NCBI GenBank assembly: GCA_905211345.1 | Contig: CAJMAO010000071.1 | Span: 1 to 8,270, forward strand | Direction: 5' to 3' | DNA from: an uncultured Prevotella sp. | Lineage (GTDB): Bacteria; Bacteroidota; Bacteroidia; Bacteroidales; Bacteroidaceae | Length of the DNA: 8,270 nucleotides | Shown: positions 1-5,794 of the stretch, one piece after another | How positions within the stretch are numbered: position 1 is the stretch's first letter | Layout of the letters: every line of letters begins with the position of its first letter | Made by a program: the position numbers and the translations under genes | The notes under the pieces: model-generated | What the model saw: only the letters and a program-made list of their open reading frames with translations | What the model was told of the DNA's origin: nothing | The model's database searches: none

Positions 1-56
1 ACTTTCCATGAACCATTATAATGTCAAGTTTGCAACGGTATAATTAACTAGAGCCG

Positions 57-140
57 AAGGGTGAAAAGGTGAAAAAGCGAAAAGGTGAAATCACTGCGCA
101 TTGCATGTTTTACCTTTTCGCCTTTTCAATATTTCACCTT
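57..140 (-). terminator. Long imperfect hairpin after purT, built from 8 bp units
   Basis: An inverted repeat directly follows the purT stop codon. The left arm (57-91) is four tandem 8-mers, GGTGAAAA, GGTGAAAA, AGCGAAAA and GGTGAAAT (60-91). The right arm (107-140) is the approximate reverse complement and touches the stop codon. By hand I count about 28 Watson-Crick pairs with one bulge, and a loop of about 15 nt. The mismatches are mixed: about three would be G-U in plus-strand RNA and one in minus-strand RNA. The structure could end transcription of the long minus-strand unit in either direction. There is no clean U-tract beyond the stem, although the arm itself is U-rich. Its role as a terminator is inferred from position. 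Confidence 0.5.
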
Positions 141-1297
141 TATAATACAGTCGCAGCCAGCCGCTTGGCCTTGTCCCTCAAGGCTGTCGTATCGGCCGTG
201 GTGTCGCCGTAGCAGAGCACAACGCCCATGCGGCGGTTGACGTGCTGCTGCTGTTTACCGAATATACGCAGGCGAGTGTAGTCCTCTTTCAGCACGTCGA
301 GCATGTTATACTGCGGCTCGTGGTCGGCTTCTTCCTTCGCCAATACCACAGCGCTAGCCCCGGCGTGTTCAAGGTGTATGGCCGGAATAGGCAGCCCCAT
401 GACGGCGCGGAAGTGCAACTCAAACTCGTTGAGGTTGAGGGTATGGCCGAGCGTTACCATGCCCGTGTCGTGCGGACGGGGCGAGAGTTCCGAGAAGATT
501 ACGCCCTTATCCTTGCTAAGGAAGAACTCCACGCCCCATATACCCGCACCGGTCAGCGCGCCGGTCACGGCCTCCGCCATGCGCTCGGCTTCCTTAAGGT
601 CGGCCTCCGGGATGGCGAACGGTTGCCAACTCTCACGGTAGTCGCCGCTTTTCTGCACGTGGCCGATTGGCGGACAGAACAACGTGGGGCCGTTCTTCTG
701 CGTCACGGTAAGCAAAGTAAACTCGCTGTCGAAGTGGATAAACTCCTCTATTATTATCTCCTTTACGTCGCCGCGGCTTCCTTCCATTGCCGCGTTGAAA
801 GCCGACTCAAGCTCGTCGGCGCTCTTTACTACGCTCTGGCCATGGCCCGATGATGACATGAGAGGCTTTATTACGCACGGAAAACCTATCTCCTTAGAGT
901 GCTCTTTCAGTTCGTCAAGCGTCTTGGCGTAGAAGTATTTGGCGGTTTTCAGACCGAGTTCCTTGGCCGCAAGGTCGCGTATAGCCTTGCGGTTCATCGT
1001 GAAATTGACCGCCCTTGCGCTGGGAACCACCTGTATGCCCTGCTCCTCGAAGCTGAAAAGGCGCTCCGTGCGTATGGCTTCAATCTCCGGGACGATGATG
1101 TCCGGCCGGTGTTTTCCAACTACATTGTCGAGCGCGTCGCCGTCAAGCATGTTGAAAACCTCACACTCGTCGGCTACCTGCATTGCCGGAGCGTTGGCGT
1201 AACGGTCGCAGGCAACGACATACTGGCCCGCCCTCTTGGCGGCGATTACAAACTCTTTGCCCAGTTCTCCCGAGCCTAACAATAGTATTTTCTTCAT
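140..1297 (-). CDS. purT: Formate-dependent phosphoribosylglycinamide formyltransferase (PurT)
   Basis: This ATP-grasp enzyme makes formyl-GAR from GAR, formate and ATP in cytosolic purine synthesis, replacing the folate-dependent PurN step. At 385 residues it is close to E. coli PurT (392), and I recognise the family along its whole length. Landmarks are the N-terminal GSGELGKE with E11-L12 for GAR binding, E71 in EIEAI, R103 in MNRK, K144 in the ATP-grasp core, E184 and E192 for ATP, E257 and E270 for magnesium, SPRPHDTGMVTL (272-283), and R355-R356 near the C-terminus. The glycine-rich ATP loop reads SSGHGQ (149-154), where E. coli has SSGKGQ, so a lysine is replaced by H152. The ATG at 1297 lies 3 bp after the stop of the upstream small gene, which implies translational coupling. 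A long hairpin follows the stop codon. Confidence 0.97.
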   Translation of the reverse strand: MKKILLLGSGELGKEFVIAAKRAGQYVVACDRYANAPAMQVADECEVFNMLDGDALDNVVGKHRPDIIVPEIEAIRTERLFSFEEQGIQVVPSARAVNFTMNRKAIRDLAAKELGLKTAKYFYAKTLDELKEHSKEIGFPCVIKPLMSSSGHGQSVVKSADELESAFNAAMEGSRGDVKEIIIEEFIHFDSEFTLLTVTQKNGPTLFCPPIGHVQKSGDYRESWQPFAIPEADLKEAERMAEAVTGALTGAGIWGVEFFLSKDKGVIFSELSPRPHDTGMVTLGHTLNLNEFELHFRAVMGLPIPAIHLEHAGASAVVLAKEEADHEPQYNMLDVLKEDYTRLRIFGKQQQHVNRRMGVVLCYGDTTADTTALRDKAKRLAATVL

Positions 1298-1300
1298 CTC

Positions 1301-1600
1301 TTATCTGTCGATTAACTGTTTAACCATTTGCCATTCGGGCGAAACCGCCATTTTGCGGAGGTTCGCCTCGATTATTTTAAGCATCGTCCCGTTGCTTACG
1401 TGACGCTCCTTGGCTATGTCGTCAAGCGGCTTCACGTCGTTGCCGAACAACCCGTAATACTGCTGAAGCATGGCTTCGTCGTCAGCGTAGACAAGGTGCA
1501 TGATATGCTTTATGTAGTGTTCAACCCTCTCGCTTACACACTGCGGCTCCTTGCCGAGACGAATAAAGAAGTCTTGAAGTTCCTGTGACAATGCGTCCAT
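1301..1600 (-). CDS. Small protein resembling sigma-70 region 4 (helix-turn-helix)
   Basis: I do not recognise a named family for this 99-residue protein. Residues 45-85 read like sigma-70 region 4: YYGLFG (48-53) corresponds to the 'RYGL' segment, PLDDIAKERHVS (58-69) to the first part of the helix-turn-helix ('TLEEIGKELGVT'), and MLKIIEANLRKM (73-84) to the recognition helix and following residues ('RERVRQIEKKALRKL'). The usual RxRVRQIE motif is not intact. There is no region 2, so it is not a complete sigma factor. The first 45 residues are probably helical. It could bind DNA, bind RNA polymerase, or be an unrelated protein with a similar helical fold. It lies 3 bp upstream of purT, and the ATG at 1600 follows a hairpin that separates it from rfbB. 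That it is a real gene is likely; its function is uncertain. Confidence 0.8.
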   Translation of the reverse strand: MDALSQELQDFFIRLGKEPQCVSERVEHYIKHIMHLVYADDEAMLQQYYGLFGNDVKPLDDIAKERHVSNGTMLKIIEANLRKMAVSPEWQMVKQLIDR

Positions 1601-1612
1601 TGGTGCTTGTGG

Positions 1613-1701
1613 TTATAAAATTGTAAGGCTATGAGGTTTTAAGTATTTTACAGACAACATGCCGTATAACCTTAAAACCCCATAACCTTACAACCGTATA
1701 A
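1613..1701 (-). repeat. Intergenic inverted repeat of GGTTATAA-like units
   Basis: Two 31 bp arms (1613-1643 and 1671-1701) flank a 27 nt loop and fill nearly the whole gap between rfbB and the small sigma-4-like gene. Of 31 positions, 26 are Watson-Crick. In minus-strand RNA four of the five others become G-U pairs (1619, 1620, 1629 and 1634 with their partners) and one stays mismatched. In plus-strand RNA none of the five can pair. Each arm is made of 8-mers close to GGTTNTAA. The right arm ends one base before the rfbB stop codon. This may terminate or attenuate transcription, or protect the 3' end of the rfbB message. The structure is read directly from sequence; the role is inferred. Confidence 0.75.
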
Positions 1702-1702
1702 A

Positions 1703-2851
1703 TTATCTGTTGCCGTACATCTGCTCGTAATACTTCTGGTAATCGCCGCTGGTAACCTCGTTCACCCAGTCCTGATGTTCAAGATTCCAACGTATTGTCT
1801 TGACGATGCCGTCGGCAAACATGGTCTCCGGATACCAGCCAAGCTCGTTCTTGATTTTCGTCGGGTCGATGGCGTAACGCTGGTCGTGGCCGAGACGGTC
1901 GGTTACGAACGTTATCAAGCCGTCGTTTATCCAACTGATGTCGATGTCGCCGTCGGCATCCTTCACCTGCTTTTTCAGTATGTTACGCAGGCTCTTGTCC
2001 TCTGCCATCATGTCGTGGATGGTCTTTATCGTCAGCTTTACGATGTCAATGTTCTTCATTTCGTTGTGGCCGCCAACGTTGTACACCTCTCCGTCACGTC
2101 CCTCACGCACCACAAGGTCAATCGCCTTGCAGTGGTCTTCCACGTAAAGCCAGTCCCTAACGTTGTCGCCTTTGCCGTAAACGGGCAGTTGCTTGCCTTC
2201 GAGTATGTTGTTTATAATCAGTGGAATAAGTTTCTCAGGGAAGTGATAAGGCCCGTAATTGTTTGAGCATCGGGTGATAGTTACAGGCATGTGGTAGGTG
2301 TCGTGGTATGCTTTCACAATCATGTCGGCACTTGTTTTCGACGCGCTGTACGGACTGTGAGGACACAGCGGGGTGGTTTCGGTGAAATAACCGTCCTTTC
2401 CAAGCGAGCCGTAAACTTCGTCGGTGCTTACCTGATGAAAGCGTTTGCCCTGCTTCCAAGCGGGATAACCCGTCGCGTCCTTGCCCGTAACCCACGCCCG
2501 GCGAGCCGCGTCAAGCAGGTTTTGCGTGCCGAGAATGTTGGTCTCAAGGAACAGCTGAGGGTTCTCTATGCTTCGGTCAACGTGGCTTTCGGCGGCGAAA
2601 TTAACTACATAATCTATATCATTTTCCGTGAAAAGCCTGTCGGCCAACTCACGGTCGCGTATATCTCCATGCACGAAAACACATCTCTTGCCGTCTATGT
2701 CGTCTTTTATCGTGCCGTAATTGCCCGCGTATGTAAGCAAATCGAGCACAATAACCTTAATGTCTTCATTCTTATACTTCTTATAAAGAAGGTATTTGAT
2801 GAAATTGGAGCCGATGAATCCGGCTGCGCCTGTTACTAAATAAGTCTTCAT
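1703..2851 (-). CDS. rfbB: dTDP-glucose 4,6-dehydratase (RmlB/RfbB)
   Basis: This NAD-dependent extended short-chain dehydrogenase converts dTDP-glucose to dTDP-4-keto-6-deoxyglucose. That is the second step towards dTDP-L-rhamnose and other deoxysugars for cell-surface glycans. Visible features are the Rossmann motif GAAGFIG (8-14), D37 at the end of the second strand for NAD binding, the catalytic triad segment STDEVYG with T143-D144-E145, and Y168-S-A-S-K172. SNNYGPYHFPEKLIP (196-210) and NVRDWLYVEDH (230-240) are classic RmlB segments. At 382 residues it is about 20-30 longer than E. coli RmlB. Most of the extra length is a polar stretch at about residues 283-312, which I believe is common in Bacteroidetes homologues. 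No rfbA, rfbC or rfbD lies in the window. It follows the metallophosphoesterase gene by 47 bp with no obvious promoter between them. Confidence 0.97.
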   Translation of the reverse strand: MKTYLVTGAAGFIGSNFIKYLLYKKYKNEDIKVIVLDLLTYAGNYGTIKDDIDGKRCVFVHGDIRDRELADRLFTENDIDYVVNFAAESHVDRSIENPQLFLETNILGTQNLLDAARRAWVTGKDATGYPAWKQGKRFHQVSTDEVYGSLGKDGYFTETTPLCPHSPYSASKTSADMIVKAYHDTYHMPVTITRCSNNYGPYHFPEKLIPLIINNILEGKQLPVYGKGDNVRDWLYVEDHCKAIDLVVREGRDGEVYNVGGHNEMKNIDIVKLTIKTIHDMMAEDKSLRNILKKQVKDADGDIDISWINDGLITFVTDRLGHDQRYAIDPTKIKNELGWYPETMFADGIVKTIRWNLEHQDWVNEVTSGDYQKYYEQMYGNR

Positions 2852-2898
2852 TTTGTTGGTATTTAGATTGTTCCTTAATATATAAAACGTGGAATTTC

Positions 2899-3417
2899 TT
2901 AAAAAATTACATCGCCGCCGCGCCTAGGATCAGCCATGGTTACTACTTCTAGGTCTTTAAACTGGCAGCCGTCAACGGTAAGACGCACTATCGTGCGGTC
3001 CTTGTGCCATCCCTGCAGGCCGGCCGCTCCGGGGTTTATGTGGAGCAGGTTGAGCGTCTTGTCGTACTTCACTTTCAGTATATGCGAGTGCCCGGAAATG
3101 AAAAGCTGGGGCGGATTGGCGTAAATCGATGCCATTATGCTTCTGTCGTAGTTGCCGGGATAGCCTCCGATATGCTTCATCAGCACGTCGGCATCCTCGC
3201 ATTTCCACCTCAATTTCTCCGGGAACATACGCCGAAGGTCGCCTCCGTCGCAGTTTCCGCAAACAGCACGGAACGTACGGAACTCGGCCAATCGCTCCGC
3301 AACTTCCAGCGAACCGATGTCGCCGGCGTGCCAAATCTCGTCGCACGGCTCGAAGTAGTGCAGGTACTTGTCGTCCCAATAAGCGTGAGTATCGCTTATG
3401 ATGCCGATTTTCTTCAT
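2899..3417 (-). CDS. YfcE/MJ0936-type metallophosphoesterase
   Basis: This is a small calcineurin-like phosphoesterase (172 residues). The dinuclear metal site is complete: D9-T-H11, G32-D33, G55-N56-C57-D58, H82 in MKHIGGYPG, and G109-H110-S111-H112, followed by the typical NPGA (128-131). GNCD in place of GNHD is usual in the YfcE/MJ0936 branch. Members hydrolyse phosphodiesters or phosphomonoesters in vitro, and the natural substrate is usually unknown. I place the start at the ATG at 3417, giving MKKIGIISDTH. The frame extends two codons to a TTG at 3423, but that is unlikely to be used. A long hairpin separates it from the kinase-like gene, and rfbB follows 47 bp later. The family assignment is firm; the biological role is not known. 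Confidence 0.93.
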   Translation of the reverse strand: MKKIGIISDTHAYWDDKYLHYFEPCDEIWHAGDIGSLEVAERLAEFRTFRAVCGNCDGGDLRRMFPEKLRWKCEDADVLMKHIGGYPGNYDRSIMASIYANPPQLFISGHSHILKVKYDKTLNLLHINPGAAGLQGWHKDRTIVRLTVDGCQFKDLEVVTMADPRRGGDVIF

Positions 3418-3432
3418 TGCCAATAATTCATG

Positions 3433-3544
3433 GAAGTTAAAGAAGTTATAGGAGTTAAAGAAGTTAAAGCCATTACCGTTGTAACTCGAAAACGGCTGGA
3501 CATTTGACTTTTACTTCCTTAACTCCTATAACTTCTCTAACTTC
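3433..3544 (-). repeat. Intergenic inverted repeat of four 9 bp GAAGTTAAA units per arm
   Basis: Two 37 bp arms (3433-3469 and 3508-3544) flank a 38 nt loop. The left arm is four tandem 9-mers: GAAGTTAAA, GAAGTTATA, GGAGTTAAA and GAAGTTAAA. The arms match at 34 of 37 positions. Two of the three mismatches become G-U pairs in minus-strand RNA, and none can pair in plus-strand RNA. The outer end of the right arm runs up to the stop codon of the kinase-like gene. The inner face of the left arm lies about 15 bp from the ATG of the metallophosphoesterase. A transcript crossing this gap would fold into a very stable hairpin. The structure is seen directly; termination, attenuation or RNA stability roles are inferred. 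Confidence 0.85.
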
Positions 3545-3545
3545 T

Positions 3546-4169
3546 TTATACATTCAGTTTCCTCTTTATAAACTCCTTGATGAATTCTTCCGTACCTTCC
3601 ATACCCAGAATACTCGAGTTTATGCAAAGATCGTAAGACGTGCTGTGCCCCCATTCCTTGCCCGTGTAATAATTGTAGTATGACGAACGCGAGCCTTCCT
3701 TGCTTTCGATTATTTTCTTCGCCTCGTCTTCCGTACATTCATGGCGCTTGCACACACGGCTTATGCGCTCGTTGAGATCGGCCGTAATGAATACGCTCAC
3801 GGTGTTCTTGAAGTCGCGCAGCACGTAGTCGGCGCAACGACCCACGAACACGCACGAGTGTTCCGACGCCGCCTTGCGTATGGCATCGCTCTGGAATTGG
3901 AACAGGCTTTCCTGCGAAAGCTTGTTGTTATAGAAGTTATTGTCAGACACGAAGGGGGCGTGCATGTGGAACAACGAGCGGAAAAAGCCTTTCTTCTCGT
4001 CGTTCTGTTCAAAGAACTTCTCGCTGAAGCCACTCTCCTTGGCGGCAAGGTTGAGCAGTTCGCGGTCGTAGAAGTTGCACCCTAAGTCCTTGGCCAGCAT
4101 CTTGGCGATGATTAGTCCGCCGCTGCCCAGCTGCCTTCCTACGTTGATTATTATCTTTTTGTCGTCCAT
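3546..4169 (-). CDS. Cytidylate-kinase-like family protein (P-loop)
   Basis: This 207-residue P-loop protein belongs to the family annotated as 'cytidylate kinase-like' (Pfam PF13189), which is distinct from the housekeeping CMP kinase Cmk. Features are IIINVGRQLGSGG (6-18) as the phosphate loop, YDRELL (34-39), VFVGRCADYVLRDF (107-120), VSVFITADLNERISRV (124-139) and a charged RSSYYNYYTGKEWG (161-174) lid-like segment. The loop lacks the usual Walker A lysine, which is normal for this family and does not suggest decay. The substrate is not established, so naming it cmk would be over-calling. The ATG at 4169 lies 86 bp after the stop of the MATE gene, in a gap that holds half of a G-rich inverted repeat. 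The two are probably co-transcribed. Confidence 0.88.
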   Translation of the reverse strand: MDDKKIIINVGRQLGSGGLIIAKMLAKDLGCNFYDRELLNLAAKESGFSEKFFEQNDEKKGFFRSLFHMHAPFVSDNNFYNNKLSQESLFQFQSDAIRKAASEHSCVFVGRCADYVLRDFKNTVSVFITADLNERISRVCKRHECTEDEAKKIIESKEGSRSSYYNYYTGKEWGHSTSYDLCINSSILGMEGTEEFIKEFIKRKLNV

Positions 4170-4186
4170 ATCGGTATTTATTTGAG

Positions 4187-4310
4187 ACCTACCCCAAACC
4201 CATCCTGAGGGGGAATGGCTTTTGAATGCGCTTGCAGGGGAAGCCTTGTTATATGCTATATGTTGCTTTGGCTATCCAAGCTCCCTCCCTTGTTGAGGGT
4301 CGGGGTGGGT
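4187..4310 (-). repeat. G/C-tract inverted repeat overlapping the MATE gene 3' end
   Basis: A segment at 4187-4201 (ACCTACCCC then AAACCC) pairs with 4297-4310 (GGGTCGGGGTGGGT). There are 12 Watson-Crick pairs, one bulge, one position that is G-U only in minus-strand RNA, and one that is G-U only in plus-strand RNA. The right half also holds its own short stem, CCCTC (4283-4287) with GAGGG (4295-4299). The type differs from the AT-rich hairpins elsewhere in this unit. The right arm lies inside the MATE reading frame and the left arm in the 86 bp gap before the kinase-like gene. I recall similar CCCTCCC...GAGGGTCGGGGTGGGT sequences as common dispersed intergenic elements in Bacteroidetes, but I cannot verify that here. 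Confidence 0.6.
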
Positions 4311-5665
4311 ATTGCCTGCATCTGTCTTTTGAACTTTCTCATGTACTTCGCCATCATGTAGAAGGCCACAATGGCGGCGACGGAGTCGGAAACCGGCATC
4401 GCCGTCCACACGCCGTCAACCTTCATGATTGGCGGCAGGATGACGAGCAGCGGAAGCAGGAACAGCATCTGGCGCGAGAGCGACAGGAAAATGCTGATTT
4501 TGGCCTTGCCGATGCACTGAAAGAAGTTGGTTATTACCATTTGGCATCCCACTATCGGGAAAGCCAGCATGTGTATCCTTATACCCTCGACCGAAAGGTC
4601 TATAAGGGTGGAGTCTGTCGTAAAGAGGCGTGCGCACTGGTAAGGAAAGAACTCGGCGATGACGAAGCCCGTGGTGGTTATAACCGTGGCGGTTATCATT
4701 GCCAACTTAAGCACACGCATGAGGCGGTCGAACCTCTGCGCGCCGTAGTTGTAACCGGCTATGGGGAGCATGCCTTGGTTGAGGCCGATTGTCACCATTA
4801 CGAAGATGAACGACACCTTGCTGGCTATGCCGTAGGCACCAACGGCAAGGTCGCCGCCGTAGTGTGACAGTCCGGCGTTGATGAATATCACCACCACGCA
4901 GGCGCACACGTTCATCGCGAAGGGCGACATGCCTATGCTTACGATATTCTTAACTATTGAGCTTTTCAGCTTGTATATGCCCCGTTGGAAGTGGAGTATC
5001 TCCTGCTGGTTGCTGAACAGCTTTATTTGCCACAGCAGGGCTACGAGCTGCGATATGATTGTGGCCAAAGCGGCGCCCATTATCCCCATGCCCAAAGGCC
5101 AGATGAAGATGGGTGCGAGCACAATGTTAAGTATAACGGTGAGTATTGTCGCGGCCATTGCCTGCTTTGGTTTGCTGGCCGCGCGCAGCACGGCGTTCAT
5201 GCCGAGGAACGTCTGCGACACCACGTTGCCGGCCAAAATTACTAGCATATAGTCGCGGGCGTAAGGTATGGTGTTCTCGCTCGCGCCAAAGAAATACAGT
5301 ATCGGGTCGAGGAAGAACAGCGTTATCAACCCGAAGGCCACACCCACCACGAGATTGAGTGTAAAACTGTTGCCGAATATGTGTTCGGCCATCTTGTAGT
5401 CTTTCTGGCCGAGTTTCACCGAGATGCACGTTGAGGAACCGATACCTACGGCGGCTCCGAAAGCCGCAGAGAGGTTCATCAACGGGAACGTTATGGCCAA
5501 GCCCGATATTGCCAGCGCGCCAACGCCCTGCCCGATGAAGATGCTGTCGATCATGTTATACAGCGAAGAAGCCGTCATCGCTATGATGGCCGGTAAGGCA
5601 TACTGGGCCAGCAGCTTGCCCACCGGCTTCGTTCCAAGTTCAAGAGTTGCCTGTCTGTTATCCAT
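4256..5665 (-). CDS. MATE-family multidrug/sodium (proton) efflux transporter
   Basis: This is an inner-membrane exporter of the multi-antimicrobial extrusion family, with 469 residues and about 12 hydrophobic segments in two homologous halves. Typical signatures are SSLYNMIDSIFIGQGVG (34-50) in the first half, MNAVLRAASKPKQAM (about 152-166), and the GLNQGMLPIAGYNYGA segment (about 296-311) starting the second half. These resemble the MepA/VmrA branch, which moves cationic drugs and dyes against sodium or proton gradients. The substrate cannot be told from sequence. The start at 5665 lies about 20 nt after the expected transcription start. The last 19 residues (451-469) look foreign to the family: they are encoded by one arm of a G-rich inverted repeat and give a Pro/Thr/Gly-rich tail (AIPTPTLNKGGS) after the natural basic end KFKRQMQ. 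Confidence 0.95.
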   Translation of the reverse strand: MDNRQATLELGTKPVGKLLAQYALPAIIAMTASSLYNMIDSIFIGQGVGALAISGLAITFPLMNLSAAFGAAVGIGSSTCISVKLGQKDYKMAEHIFGNSFTLNLVVGVAFGLITLFFLDPILYFFGASENTIPYARDYMLVILAGNVVSQTFLGMNAVLRAASKPKQAMAATILTVILNIVLAPIFIWPLGMGIMGAALATIISQLVALLWQIKLFSNQQEILHFQRGIYKLKSSIVKNIVSIGMSPFAMNVCACVVVIFINAGLSHYGGDLAVGAYGIASKVSFIFVMVTIGLNQGMLPIAGYNYGAQRFDRLMRVLKLAMITATVITTTGFVIAEFFPYQCARLFTTDSTLIDLSVEGIRIHMLAFPIVGCQMVITNFFQCIGKAKISIFLSLSRQMLFLLPLLVILPPIMKVDGVWTAMPVSDSVAAIVAFYMMAKYMRKFKRQMQAIPTPTLNKGGSLDSQSNI

Positions 5666-5687
5666 ATAAATCTTTCTTTTTCATGTG

Positions 5688-5718
5688 CAAAGGTACTGCA
5701 AAATTTCGGTTAAAGAAA
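5688..5718 (-). promoter_or_regulatory. Promoter for the MATE-to-purT unit
   Basis: On the minus strand, TTTC (5715-5718) is followed by 19 bp and then TACCTTTG (5688-5695). This matches the Bacteroidetes primary-sigma promoter (-33 TTTG, -7 TAnnTTTG) except for the last base of the -33 box. Transcription should start near 5680-5683, giving a leader of only about 15-20 nt before the MATE ATG. It lies just beyond the terminator of the preceding lipoprotein gene, so the two units are separate. Confidence 0.75.
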
Positions 5719-5728
5719 GAGTTTACGG

Positions 5729-5764
5729 AAAAAGGTGCACACCTTGACAGGCGCACACCTTTTT
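5729..5764 (-). terminator. Intrinsic terminator of the lipoprotein gene
   Basis: A 15 bp stem (5729-5743 with 5750-5764) and a 6 nt loop lie 30 bp after the lipoprotein stop. In minus-strand RNA it reads AAAAAGGUGUGCGCC, loop, GGUGUGCACCUUUUU, so the stem is followed by a U-run. Three of the 15 pairs (at 5738, 5739 and 5741) are G-U, and they pair only in the minus-strand RNA, which fixes the direction. Confidence 0.85.
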
Positions 5765-5794
5765 ATATATAATACGTTCCGACACCTGTTTAAA

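Noticed and set aside
242..853. Plus-strand frame of 203 codons opposite purT
   Set aside because: Fully inside purT, which is conserved throughout. The translation has no recognisable features.
3546..4169. Missing Walker A lysine in the kinase-like protein as a sign of inactivation
   Set aside because: The GSGG form of the loop is typical for the cytidylate-kinase-like family.
4226..4867. Plus-strand frame of 213 codons opposite the MATE 3' end
   Set aside because: His-rich shadow of the MATE gene with no recognisable domain and no promoter.
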